Assembly: GCF_020630935.1 (NCBI RefSeq)
Contig: NZ_JAHDIG010000012.1
Span: 1-39,451, forward strand
Source: Bernardetia sp.
GTDB lineage: Bacteria > Bacteroidota > Bacteroidia > Cytophagales > Bernardetiaceae
DNA: 39,451 nt
Reading direction: 5' to 3'
Position numbers and translations under genes: made by a program. A model generated the notes under the pieces. It did not search any database. It worked only from the letters and a program-made list of their open reading frames with translations, and was not told the DNA's origin. This document shows positions 17,642 through 26,638 of the stretch, in pieces (the stretch's first letter is position 1; each line of letters starts with the position of its first letter).

Positions 17642-18421
17642 TTATTGTTTTGTTGTAAATTCTTGAAAACGATCTTCCAAACGCTGCACAGCAGTACGCA
17701 AACCATCTAAATCTGATTGAGGAAGTGTTTTTCCAATATAAGCTACAAAACGCCATACTTCTCCTACTTCTGCAATCTCCAACTCATAAGGGTCATATTG
17801 TGGGTTAGTAGATTTTAAAAGTAGTGTCCCTTTTTCTTCAATTTTATTAAATACTTTTTTAAGAACAATACCTTCATTTCTCAGTACAACAACACACACT
17901 TGTCCGTCTTTTACTTCGTGCCAGTCTGTTACGTATTCTCCAATGACAATAGTTCCAGATTGTAATGGCAGCATCGAATCTCCTGTAATTTCGAAAGCTC
18001 TGTATGTTCTGTCTTTTGGTAAGAATGGAAGACGATATTTTGGCAAATCTTTTAAATATTGAACATCAGTGTAGCCTTTTGTATAACCTGCAGCAGCTTT
18101 TTCAGGCACCATTTCAATATTTTCATTATTGTTTTCATCTACTGTTATGGCAAGCACACGCAAAGAATCTGCAGCTACATAACGAGCCAATCGTTTACTA
18201 GGTGTATCTTGGCTTTCTTCCTCTAAGTTTTTAGTTACTAAGCTATCTATCTGAACCTCAAATATTTGAGCTAGTCGTTGTAGTGTTTGGAGGCGAGGTT
18301 CTGCTCTTCCTTCTTCATAAGAAGAATATGCGCCACGAGAAATTGAGGCTTCATCTGCCAATACTTGCTGACTTTTCTTAGATTTACGGCGTAGATAGCG
18401 AAGATTTTGATTTAAAAACAT
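17642..18421 (-). CDS. XRE-type repressor with S24/LexA-like C-terminal domain
   Basis: DNA-binding regulator of 259 residues. The N-terminal helix-turn-helix (about 8-60, SQQVLADEASISRGAYSSYE) is of the Cro/CI type. The C-terminal half is an S24 peptidase-like domain: ITGDSMLPL supplies the nucleophilic Ser (about 151) and GIVLKKVF the Lys (about 188). An Ala-Gly pair in EKAAAGYTKGY (about 110-120) is in the right place for LexA/CI-style self-cleavage, so all catalytic parts are present. Such proteins respond to DNA damage or other stress in phages and hosts; no prophage genes are nearby, so this is a chromosomal regulator. A candidate promoter lies at 18537-18544. Confidence 0.88.
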   Translation of the reverse strand: MFLNQNLRYLRRKSKKSQQVLADEASISRGAYSSYEEGRAEPRLQTLQRLAQIFEVQIDSLVTKNLEEESQDTPSKRLARYVAADSLRVLAITVDENNNENIEMVPEKAAAGYTKGYTDVQYLKDLPKYRLPFLPKDRTYRAFEITGDSMLPLQSGTIVIGEYVTDWHEVKDGQVCVVVLRNEGIVLKKVFNKIEEKGTLLLKSTNPQYDPYELEIAEVGEVWRFVAYIGKTLPQSDLDGLRTAVQRLEDRFQEFTTKQ

Positions 18422-18536
18422 AACAGTAAGGATTAATTGTTTGATAACAGTATTTTTGTAAATTCTTATTTGCTATAAATCATATAAAAATGATAATTGA
18501 TTTTTAGCATTATCTAATAAAAGTAACTAGATTTAT

Positions 18537-18544
18537 CAAAAATA
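18537..18544 (-). promoter_or_regulatory. Candidate -7 element of the XRE/S24 gene
   Basis: Minus-strand TATTTTTG fits TAnnTTTG. An inverted repeat just upstream (AAAATATTT 18547-18555, AAATATTTT 18566-18574) could be an operator for this autoregulated class, but in such AT-rich DNA both may be chance. Confidence 0.3.
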
Positions 18545-18676
18545 CCAAAATATTTTGAAATATGTAAATATTTTAGCCAAAATAATGCTAAATATATTTG
18601 TTTTTTCTCTTTTTTTGAGAAAAAACTCTTTCCAAGTCCGTATAATTTAAAGAAATAGCCTTCAAATAAAGTTATT

Positions 18677-19402
18677 ATGAGTAAAAAATTAGAATTATCA
18701 TTTTTAGAGAGTAAAGACGGTTCGCATACTCTTCTTCGCCACGACCTCAATGAAACTTATCATTCTCACAACGGAGCAATTCAAGAATCTCTATGGGTTT
18801 TTATAGATAGAGGGTTAAAATACTTGAAGGAAAACGGATATGAAACTATCAAAGTATTAGAAATTGGCTTTGGAACAGGCTTAAATGCAATATTGGCGTA
18901 CGAATTTGCACAGAAAAATAATATTAAGATAGAATATGTTTCCTTAGAACCTTTTCCTGTGCCACTAGAAATTGCTGAAAAACTCAACTACACAGATTTT
19001 TTAGAGGAAGAGAGTAAAGAAATATTTGGTCAAATTCACAGATTAAGTTGGGAAGAAAAACACGAAGTTTCAAGCTATTTTTCAATACAAAAAATAGAAA
19101 ATACACTAGAGAATTTTAAAAATAATTCTGATTTTCAAAGTGAAATTACAGGGGAAGAAGAATTTGATTGTATTTTTTATGATGCTTTTGCACCTAGCAA
19201 ACAAGCAGAAGTGTGGCAACTTTCTAATCTTGAAAAAACTTTTAATATGACAAAAGAAAAAGGGATTTTGGTTACGTATTGCGCTCAAGGGCAGTTTAAA
19301 AGAGATTTAAAAACAGCAGGTTGGAGCATAGAAACCTTAGATGGCGCACCACCAAAAAGAGAAATGGTAAGAGCAATGAAATCAGTAACCAGTAGTCAGT
19401 AA
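18677..19402 (+). CDS. mnmD: tRNA 5-methylaminomethyl-2-thiouridine methyltransferase, MnmD (MnmC N-domain only)
   Basis: SAM-dependent enzyme that methylates the aminomethyl group at wobble U34 of tRNAs, the last step of mnm5s2U. At 241 residues it is the free-standing methyltransferase form without the FAD oxidase domain. Motifs: LEIGFGTGLNA (61-71) binds SAM; FYDAFAPSKQAEVW (about 167-180) is the DUF752/MnmC block; GAPPKREMVRA near the end is also conserved. The last residues SVTSSQ and the stop codon lie within a repeated element (19382-19406), so the tail is repeat-derived. Followed by kdsB on the same strand after 118 nt of extragenic repeat. Confidence 0.9.
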   Translation: MSKKLELSFLESKDGSHTLLRHDLNETYHSHNGAIQESLWVFIDRGLKYLKENGYETIKVLEIGFGTGLNAILAYEFAQKNNIKIEYVSLEPFPVPLEIAEKLNYTDFLEEESKEIFGQIHRLSWEEKHEVSSYFSIQKIENTLENFKNNSDFQSEITGEEEFDCIFYDAFAPSKQAEVWQLSNLEKTFNMTKEKGILVTYCAQGQFKRDLKTAGWSIETLDGAPPKREMVRAMKSVTSSQ

Positions 19403-19519
19403 CCAGTTTTTGTATTGTATTTAATTGACTTTGTCGTTTTTCAATTAGTTTCGCTGATTGCTTTGTAATTTTTAATTGGCTTCGCCTATTATTCCATAAT
19501 TTATAATTCGTAATTGACT
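19382..19519. repeat. AT-rich extragenic repeats between mnmD and kdsB
   Basis: Two repeat types. First, AGTAACCAGTAGTCAGTAACCAG (19384-19406) contains a near-tandem AGTAACCAG; its reverse complement matches the start of the fadA leader repeat (ACTGGTTACTGA...ACT near 36803). Second, 19410-19519 has repeating AATTG-CTT-G-C steps ending in TTCGTAATTGA, the inverse of the sequence just after kdsB (20270-20301). Confidence 0.55.
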
Positions 19520-19520
19520 T

Positions 19521-20279
19521 ATGAAAATTATTGCTATTATTCCTGCTCGTTATGCTTCTAGTCGTTTTCCTGCTAAAGTTTTGGCTGATATTAATGGAAA
19601 ACCTATGATTCAGAGAGTATTCGAACAAGCTAAAAAATCCTCTAAATTAGACGAGGTGTTTATTGCCACAGACAATCAAATTGTTTTTGATAAAGTCAAA
19701 ACTTTCACGTCAAATGTCTTGATGACAAAAGACACACATATTTCGGGTACAGACCGAATTGCAGAAGCTGCACTGTTGTTGGAAGAAAAAAATGCTGAGT
19801 TTGATTTTATTATCAACATTCAAGGCGATGAGCCTTTCATTCATCCAGAACAGATAGATGGTTTAGCAGATATTTTGCTAAAAAATAAAGATACACAGCT
19901 TGCTACTTTAGTTAGCGAGATAAAAGAGAGCGAAACACTTTTTGATGTGAACGTAGTAAAGGCTATTTTTGATATAAACTATAAGGCAATTTATTTTAGT
20001 AGGAATCCAATTCCTTTTGTTAGAAACACAGAAAAAGAAAACTGGCTTTCTGAAAATACATTTTATAGGCATATTGGAATGTATGCATATCAGAAGGATG
20101 TTTTACAACAAATTACAAAACTTAGTCCGTCAAAATTAGAACTTGCCGAATCGTTAGAACAGCTACGTTGGATAGAAAATGGATTTGAAATACAAGTCGC
20201 TATTACTCCTTATGAGAGTATAGGAATAGATACGCCACAAGATTTGGTTAATTATGACCTGCGAAAGCAGCGAAGCTAA
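19521..20279 (+). CDS. kdsB: CMP-Kdo synthetase (3-deoxy-manno-octulosonate cytidylyltransferase)
   Basis: Activates Kdo with CTP for lipid A-core assembly in the cytoplasm. The 252-residue length and all main motifs fit: IAIIPARYASSRFPAKVL (nucleotide binding, residues 3-20), ATDNQIV, GTDRIAEA, NIQGDEPFI (metal/CTP binding), PIPFVR and the C-terminal GIDTPQDL. The last codons (KQRS) and stop fall in an extragenic repeat. The gene is bracketed by inverted copies of this AT-rich repeat. It indicates an LPS-bearing outer membrane. Confidence 0.95.
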   Translation: MKIIAIIPARYASSRFPAKVLADINGKPMIQRVFEQAKKSSKLDEVFIATDNQIVFDKVKTFTSNVLMTKDTHISGTDRIAEAALLLEEKNAEFDFIINIQGDEPFIHPEQIDGLADILLKNKDTQLATLVSEIKESETLFDVNVVKAIFDINYKAIYFSRNPIPFVRNTEKENWLSENTFYRHIGMYAYQKDVLQQITKLSPSKLELAESLEQLRWIENGFEIQVAITPYESIGIDTPQDLVNYDLRKQRS

Positions 20280-20301
20280 TTACGAATTAAAAATTACGAA
20301 T
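20268..20301. repeat. Extragenic AT-rich repeat at the kdsB stop
   Basis: GCAGCGAAGCTAATTACGAA followed by TTAAAAATTACGAA. GCGAAGC-AATTA and AATTACGAATTA recur inverted at 19470-19519, upstream of kdsB. The repeat supplies the kdsB stop codon. Confidence 0.5.
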
Positions 20302-20374
20302 ATACTTGTGTTAGTGACTTTTAACAAAAATAGAGTAAAAAATAATTTTCCTCCAACTGCTTAAATATTTATCG

Positions 20375-20382
20375 TATTTTTG
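20375..20382 (+). promoter_or_regulatory. -7 element of the fabG promoter
   Basis: TATTTTTG matches TAnnTTTG exactly and lies 39 nt before the fabG ATG, giving a short leader. No clear -33 TTG. Confidence 0.45.
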
Positions 20383-20421
20383 AAAATCAAAACTTAATCA
20401 TTCATCATTTAAAACAAACTT

Positions 20422-21168
20422 ATGGGATTACTTTCAGGGAAAAATGTACTGATTACAGGTGCATCTCGTGGAATTGGAAGAGCAATGGCAGAACGCTTTG
20501 CAGAAGAGGGCGCAAATGTAGGCTTTACTTATCTTTCTAGTGTAGAAAAAGGTGAGGCTTTGCAAAAAGAATTATCTGAAAAAGGAACAACTATCAAAGG
20601 CTATCGTTCGGATGCTTCTGATTTTAAAGCTGCCGAAGAGTTAGTAAATAACTTTACAAAAGATTTTGGTTCGTTAGACGTGCTTGTCAATAATGCAGGG
20701 ATTACGAGAGACAATCTTTTAATGAGAATGAGCGAAGAGCAGTGGGATGAGGTGTTAAAAGTGAATTTGAAATCTGTTTTTAATCTTGTAAAAGCCTCTA
20801 CACGTACATTTTTAAAGCAAAAACAAGGCTCAATCATCAATGTAACTTCTGTAGTAGGAATAAAAGGTAATGCAGGACAAGCAAACTATGCTGCTTCGAA
20901 GGCTGGAATTATTGGTTTTACCAAATCTATTGCTTTAGAATTAGGCTCAAGAAATATTCGTTGTAATGCTATCGCTCCTGGTTTTATAGAAACTGAAATG
21001 ACAGAGCAACTAGATGAAAAAATGGTAGCTGAATGGAAAAGTGCTATTCCATTGCGTCGTGCAGGTTCTTCAAAAGAAGTGGCAGATGTTACAGTATTCT
21101 TAGCTTCTGATTATTCAAAATATGTTACTGGACAAGTATTGCAAGTAGATGGTGGAATGCTGACCTAA
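20422..21168 (+). CDS. fabG: 3-oxoacyl-[acyl-carrier-protein] reductase
   Basis: NADPH-dependent reductase of the fatty-acid elongation cycle, SDR fold, 248 residues. Cofactor motif [14 protein letters not shown] (13-26), [14 protein letters not shown] typical of FabG, catalytic Ser in NVTSVVG (about 142), and YAASKAG (Tyr about 155, Lys about 159). The C-terminal [12 protein letters not shown] is standard. These FabG-specific blocks favour it over other SDRs. It has its own promoter element and ends at a strong bidirectional terminator shared with the porP-like gene. Confidence 0.94.
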   Translation: MGLLSGKNVLITGASRGIGRAMAERFAEEGANVGFTYLSSVEKGEALQKELSEKGTTIKGYRSDASDFKAAEELVNNFTKDFGSLDVLVNNAGITRDNLLMRMSEEQWDEVLKVNLKSVFNLVKASTRTFLKQKQGSIINVTSVVGIKGNAGQANYAASKAGIIGFTKSIALELGSRNIRCNAIAPGFIETEMTEQLDEKMVAEWKSAIPLRRAGSSKEVADVTVFLASDYSKYVTGQVLQVDGGMLT

Positions 21169-21191
21169 TAAGAAGAATTATGAAATAAACT

Positions 21192-21246
21192 AAAATGAGC
21201 AGTTTTACCAATTATATTTTATTGTAAAACTGCTCATTTTCTTTTT
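21192..21246. terminator. Bidirectional terminator between fabG and the porP-like gene
   Basis: A perfect 17-bp stem (21192-21208 with 21224-21240) and 15-nt loop, with A/T runs on both sides. It serves both convergent genes. Confidence 0.9.
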
Positions 21247-21257
21247 TTATTTTAACC

Positions 21258-22298
21258 TTAACGATAGCGTGCGCCACGATAACGAGGTTCAGAGAATGGA
21301 TTCGGACACTGAACATCATCTTTTCCTCCAAAACTAAACACTAATGAAATTTCGTGAGAGTTTGCTTTTCCAGCAGCTACTTCTGAAATAGACCAATCAT
21401 AGCTATATGCTAATGCCCATCCTCCAAATTTTACACCAAGCATAGCAATTACAGCATCATGTTTAGGGAAATTATTTGCTGACTGCTCAAGAGGAAAACC
21501 TCTGTACCAAAGTCCATACAAGAGTGGTTCGTACTCTCCGTTTACACCAAGACTAAGTTGTTGGAAAGAACCTTGCTTTTTATACATAAAGCTAGGAGTA
21601 ATACTTTTGTTACGAGTGTCATAACGATTAGCAAAATCTATTTTATACCCTCCGTGAACAGAAAATTTGATAGGCAAACGATTGTTGTCTCCAATAAAAC
21701 TATCTGAAGGACTATTGATGTGATTTGCTGAAAGACCTAGCCAAAAATTTTGTCCAAAAAGCACTGCACCTGTCGAAATATCTACATACCCTAGTGTATT
21801 ACGAGCAAAACTTTCTCCAGTTGGAGTACCTAAAAATCCTCTATCGCTAAATTGGTCTGGAAAGGTAAGTCCAATAAAACCAGCATTCTTTTGTACATAA
21901 CCTACTTGAAGTGCAGGTTGAACTGTTATTCTATCACTCAGAGGAATCATATACGCATAGATAAGCGAAACATCTGTGCTTTTGTAGGGAGTAACTCCTG
22001 TGCTTTGCTCATCTACCTTCGCAAATACTCCAATAGAAGAACGGATATTAGAAAAATAGTAGTCAAAGCCTCCTGCATACGTAACATAATTTACATCAAG
22101 GCTTGGCCACTGGTTACGATAATTAAGAGTCATTCTTCCCCCTTGGTGCATTCCTGCAAAGGCTGGGTTTAAATAAAGAGGTGCATTGTGAAATTGCGAA
22201 AATTGTAAATCTTGAGCAGAAAGGTTGTGAGAAAATCCAAAGCAAAATACTAATATAGCGATGCTCCAAAGGGATTTTCTGAGTAAAAATATATTCAT
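21258..22298 (-). CDS. PorP/SprF family type IX secretion membrane protein
   Basis: Outer-membrane beta-barrel associated with T9SS function and surface adhesins or gliding. I use ATG 22298 (the frame opens at 22352) because it starts a good signal peptide ending NLSAQ. The family N-terminus QDLQFSQFHNAPLYLNPAFAG is clear, followed by GGRMTLNYRNQWPSL and repeated amphipathic strands, ending in HEISLVFSFGG and a short Cys-Pro plus Arg-rich tail (PRYRGARYR). These proteins are commonly encoded beside large T9SS surface proteins, as here (next gene upstream on the same strand). Confidence 0.92.
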   Translation of the reverse strand: MNIFLLRKSLWSIAILVFCFGFSHNLSAQDLQFSQFHNAPLYLNPAFAGMHQGGRMTLNYRNQWPSLDVNYVTYAGGFDYYFSNIRSSIGVFAKVDEQSTGVTPYKSTDVSLIYAYMIPLSDRITVQPALQVGYVQKNAGFIGLTFPDQFSDRGFLGTPTGESFARNTLGYVDISTGAVLFGQNFWLGLSANHINSPSDSFIGDNNRLPIKFSVHGGYKIDFANRYDTRNKSITPSFMYKKQGSFQQLSLGVNGEYEPLLYGLWYRGFPLEQSANNFPKHDAVIAMLGVKFGGWALAYSYDWSISEVAAGKANSHEISLVFSFGGKDDVQCPNPFSEPRYRGARYR

Positions 22299-22438
22299 TG
22301 TTATGATATTGAATTTTTGTAGCTGGTAACAAAAGAGTAGAAAAACACACAATTAATCTACTTAATTAAACGTATGATAGTGCAAGGTAGCACTTTTTAT
22401 GTTTATTATAAAAAAATAACGCTTCTAAAAAGTTAAAA

Positions 22439-22567
22439 CTATATTTTATGAGACTTATATATCCACAAAACCAAATGAATTAGAGGAAATTGAATAATAA
22501 TCCTAATACTTGCTATCATTTTTAAACCAATAGCAGGATAATCTTTTGTATAATCCCAAATATGCAT
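22439..22567 (-). pseudogene. Short frame resembling the C-terminus of a membrane protein (possible remnant or small gene)
   Basis: Reading from ATG 22567 to TAG 22439 gives 42 residues beginning MHIWDYTKDYPAIGLKMIAS, followed by a hydrophobic segment (IIIQFPLIHLVLWIY) and ending KSHKI. The frame is open upstream too (VEFYDFEIAFLP), and is even in frame with the T9SS gene ending at 22682, but that stretch contains the terminator of that gene. The composition (Trp, His, Asp, Pro, one helix) looks more like protein than chance AT-rich sequence. I do not recognise a family. Confidence 0.3.
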
Positions 22568-22621
22568 AGGTAGAAAGGCTATCTCAAAATCATAAAATTC
22601 AACCCTTCTATTCTCTAATGT

Positions 22622-22657
22622 AAAAAAGCATTGATTAAAAATATCAATGCTTTTTTT
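22622..22657 (-). terminator. Terminator of the large T9SS surface-protein gene
   Basis: Stem GCATTGAT/ATCAATGC extended by an A6/T7 pair, 7-nt loop. On the minus strand it is followed by a T run, 25 nt after the stop at 22682. Confidence 0.8.
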
Positions 22658-22681
22658 GAGGTTTTTAAGAGGATTGTTTTT

Positions 22682-25600
22682 CTATTTCTTTAATACTACT
22701 TTTTTATAGAAAATACCTTTTTGTGATGTTATTTTTACAAAATAAATTCCGTTACTCAGATTTTCTAAATCAAGTGTGATTGTATCAGAATTTTTAATGA
22801 ATTTTGTTTGTAATTCCATTCCAAGTGCATTTACTAATGTTATTTCACTAGCATTTAGGGCAGATTTTAGTTCTATATTTAAAATTGAACTTGTAGGATT
22901 TGGAAAGACTTTGATATAGTTGTTTTGGATGAAATCATCATTTGAAAGAACAATATCTATCGTAATTGGGTCAGATGTGATAGAAGTTTCTCCATCAGAA
23001 ATAACAACTGTGTAAACTCCATTCGTATCTGTTAAATCACTTAGATTTAGCGTTGGAGCAGTTTGTCCTTCTATCAAAACACCATCTTTGTACCATTGAT
23101 AAGTAACTTTTCCATTTGGAACAGAAAGAGTACTTACTGCCTCATCAAAGTTAATAGTAAATGCACTATTTGAGTTTGTAGAAGTAACTGTAATTGTATC
23201 TTGTTTTGCTTCTCCACAAACAGCGACTCTCCAAATAAGTTTTGTTGGGAAAGCAAGCAAGCCAGTAATCCGACTGTTGTTTTTAGAAGCATCTTCTAAT
23301 TCTCCAAAACCAGAAAGTAGCGTCCAGTTTCCAAATGCTTGCGTTTCTTCTGCTGCCAAAGTAGCTGTAGAATTTGACGTTTCAATATCGTCTCCTGCAT
23401 TAGCATTGATTTGAAAGTCTGGATTTGAACAGTTGAACACTCCTAAATCTAAATTGTCATTTCTAAGTGGCAGAATAGCAACTTTATTAGAAATCGTATT
23501 GGTAATGATAGGCGAGTTAAAGTCAAAATAGATAGCCGCTCTATTGTTGATAACCGTTCCGATAGGATTGTTAGCCATTTGTTTTATCTTAAACTTGATA
23601 AATCCGTGAGATTCTGGCTCGTTGGTATTACTATCAGGTAAATTGATGTTGTTAAACTCAAAACGCAGCACACGAGTTTCTTCATCTCCATCAATAAAAA
23701 ACTCATAGTCGTGAGAAACCATTCCTAAACGAATCGACTCAATATCTAAATATTCTGAAAGTGTATCCAAAACTACAATATTTACAGCTTCGATAGTTCC
23801 TGTATTTTGAAAACGAATCGTATAATCTAATTCTGTCGTTTTTTCAATCAGATTTTCTTCTGTCAAACCAAAAGGAACAACTTGTTTGTCGTTAGGGTCG
23901 TAGCTATCTAAAATCTCTGAACAGGTAGTTTCCATACGCTCACCTCCATCGTTTTGAGGTAAAGCAATTCCAAATTCTTCTACAGGAGCAACACTCACGA
24001 CAGGATTTGGGTCTTCGGCTTTCGTTTTATATGCAATAACCACTTGACAGCCTTCCACAAATGCAGAAATAGGTTCATGGTCTTGAGGAAAAACTTCCAT
24101 TCTTACCGTCATTCCATTGGTAAAGACTTCTAGTTCAGTTTCTCCATTGGCAGGAATTAAAATATTTCCTTCTCTAAAGATTTGAGAGTTGGCATACAGA
24201 CGATATGGAATAGAATCGGTAGAGGTGTTTGTCAAGTTTTTGATAGTGTAGCGAGCAATTCCACCACCAACACAACGCCCAGTAATTTCATAGTTATTTT
24301 CATTATCTGTCCACTCTTCGCACGAGTTAGCAGGCGAAATAGTAGCTTTTACACACTGCGTAAGTCCACGAATTTCCTCAATCCCACAAATGACAGAATC
24401 TTGAAAGACAATTTTCCCTGTGCTTCCAGCAGACAAAGAATTAACATCAAAGAAATAGCTATTTCCTTCTTGTCTTGTCCAAGTAGGAGAGCTAGAAACT
24501 GGAAAAATATAGTCTGGATATTCTACTTTTATTTCTACGTTTTGGGCATCTACAAAACCTTTATTTCGATATTCTACAGTCGTGCTACTCATAAAGCACC
24601 TACGGCGACGTTGATTGGTTATATCAATAGTAAGGTAGTTACAGGGTCTAATTTTGTAGCCAAAGTTTAGATTTTGAGGTTCTGTAATTTCCCCATCTCT
24701 ATATGTTACTTGTTTTGATGTGCCACAATTATCATATATGTAATTGCTTATAAAAGAGTTGTTGTCTATAAGTTGAGAGCTTAGCGTAAAATTACCTTCT
24801 TCTGCAAAACTAAGGGAATAGTTACCTGATTTATCTGAAAGTCCTATTTTTCCGTCATTTCTTTTAATCAAGACGGAAGGAAGATCGTAATCTGCACCAT
24901 CAAACACACAATTATTATTCGTTTCTGCAAATGTTTTTCCACCGAAAGAAGGAAAACGGAAATTTTCGTCACTCATAGTTGCTATAAAAGCAGTACTTTC
25001 GTCACGGTCAACTCTAGGCATTGGTACTCCTCCAATAACAGCACCTAATGTATAAAGGTCGTTAAAATAAATATTTCCTTTATTATCAGACCTTAGTTTT
25101 GATGGAATATTCCTTCTAAATGAATCGTGCCAGTTGTTAGCACTGTTAGTGCTATCATATTCATGCCTATCATATAACGTACTCCACTGAAATTGATTGT
25201 TTGATATTTTAACTGCGAAATAATATACATAGCTTTTACGAAAACTTGGTGATACTTCCAATTCATATCTTTTATCTAGATGAATTATTCCCCCAGTAGA
25301 TAGAGTAGGAGTGTACCTAAGAGTGAAAAAAAAATCTCCCTTCGCATTAGATAATATATTAGATGCAAGTTTTGCAGGAGACGCTATAATAGAAATGTCT
25401 TGGTTTGGGTCAATCAGTTCTCCCCTACTATTTACTTTTGACTGGTATATGTAAGAAGTACCATCCCTCAGATGGGTACCTGTAAGAGATATATTATCAT
25501 TGTCATCTAACGATAGTTCACCGTGAAAATAGCGATAATTATAGTGATCAGGCTCTTGATGAATCATATTCCCTCCTGTGCTATCGTAACTTATAAAGTA

Positions 25601-26555
25601 CCTATCATTATCTCCGTCAATCAATTCTCCTGTATTAAAACGAGCAACTCCGTCTATTGTAATAATTCCAAATATTTCTTTCTTATCATTTATCATAACA
25701 TTTTCACGTCTGATATTAAAATAATCTGGGATTTCGTCGTCAAACTGGTTTATAATGCTTCTATGAAAAAGAAAATTACCATCATTATCAAATCTTAGTA
25801 ATAATATTGCTACATCTCTTTCATGCTCGTCTATTTCAGCACCATTAATATGTTTTATTTGAATAGTATCACTATCTACAATAGTTTTTATACTATTGTT
25901 AGGTTTTACCTCAGAAGTAATTAATATATCGCCTTTTTTGTTTACTGAAAGAAGACTACCTCTATAGGGATTGGAATAGTGGTGAGATCTTCCTCGTGCT
26001 GGATGATTGTTCGCTCGCCAAGACTTATGCCATAGAACTGAACCATTAGGAGTTAGTTTTATAAGTAAGTTGTTAACATCTTCATAATCTTCGTTTTCCC
26101 ACCTTATGTATCTACTTCTACCACCTCTACGCCAATTCCAAGGACCACTTCTGCTAATTACTGTATAAACGTTATCAAACTTATCTATTTTAATATCTAG
26201 ATCGATTGTTATTGTTTCGTAGGGAAGAATATTAATTTCAGTAAAAGTATCTACAAACCCTTTACTAATCCAGAGTAGATCGTTACTAGGAGATACTTTC
26301 GCTACAAATATGTTATACTGGGCAAACTGACCATATCTTAGGTCAATATGCTGTCCATCTATGTATAAGCTATCAGGAGATGCGTCCGTGAGACCATGAA
26401 GAGAACCAGCAACTAAAGTGTTGCCCTCCGAGTCGATTTCTAATGCTGTAATTTTTGCGTAACGTAGTTCTATTTGTGATATTTTGCCCAAAAGAAAAAA
26501 TACAAAAGCAACAAGAAAAAACAAGTAGTATCCAAACCGTAAAAATCTTTTTCAT
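22682..26555 (-). CDS. Large multidomain T9SS-sorted surface protein, with a frameshift after the signal peptide
   Basis: About 1290 residues. The N-terminal half has SBBP/propeller-like repeats (YAKITALEIDSEGNTLVAG). Then an SdrD B-like domain (about 530-600, GKTFAETNNNCVFDG), DUF11-like repeats (DPNDKQVVPFG, TIRFQNTGT), an Ig-like domain (YQWYKDG) and a type A sorting domain (IKVFPNPTSS to the end). The main frame lacks an ATG: its first usable codon is TTG 26524. A separate frame starting at ATG 26555 encodes an excellent signal peptide (MKKIFTVWILLVFSC... ending FSFGQ). A one-base difference around 26490 would join them, for example one A fewer in the AAAA run. As written, the protein would lose its signal peptide. 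A promoter element at 26599-26606 supports the 26555 start. Sequence error or a true inactivating mutation are both possible. Confidence 0.85.
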
Positions 26556-26598
26556 CAAGTATAAAATTTATGAATTAAAACAAGTATCAATCAATATA

Positions 26599-26606
26599 CA
26601 AAGGTA
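26599..26606 (-). promoter_or_regulatory. -7 element of the large T9SS surface-protein gene
   Basis: Minus-strand TACCTTTG matches TAnnTTTG and lies about 43 nt upstream of the ATG at 26555, supporting that ATG as the genuine start. Confidence 0.45.
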
Positions 26607-26638
26607 ATGTTCAGTAGTGATAAAATAAAATAATTGTA

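Larger units (their letters stand above)
22299..22681. other. Intergenic region upstream of the porP-like gene, with a possible gene remnant
   Basis: Contains a terminator (22622-22657), a possible short minus-strand reading frame (22439-22567, listed separately) and, nearer the porP-like gene, an imperfect promoter element TACCTTG on the minus strand (about 22383-22389). Confidence 0.5.

Noticed and set aside
13741-18421. The XRE/S24 gene as a sign of a prophage
   Set aside because: No integrase, structural, lysis or attachment features nearby; all neighbours are chromosomal housekeeping or envelope genes.
18601-18625. Hairpin TTTTTTCTC/GAGAAAAAA upstream of mnmD
   Set aside because: Made almost only of A and T with no GC core and no clear gene end before it on the plus strand; probably composition.
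24182-24670. A 162-codon plus-strand frame antisense to the T9SS surface protein
   Set aside because: It lies entirely inside a gene whose domain structure is clear on the other strand; a shadow frame.
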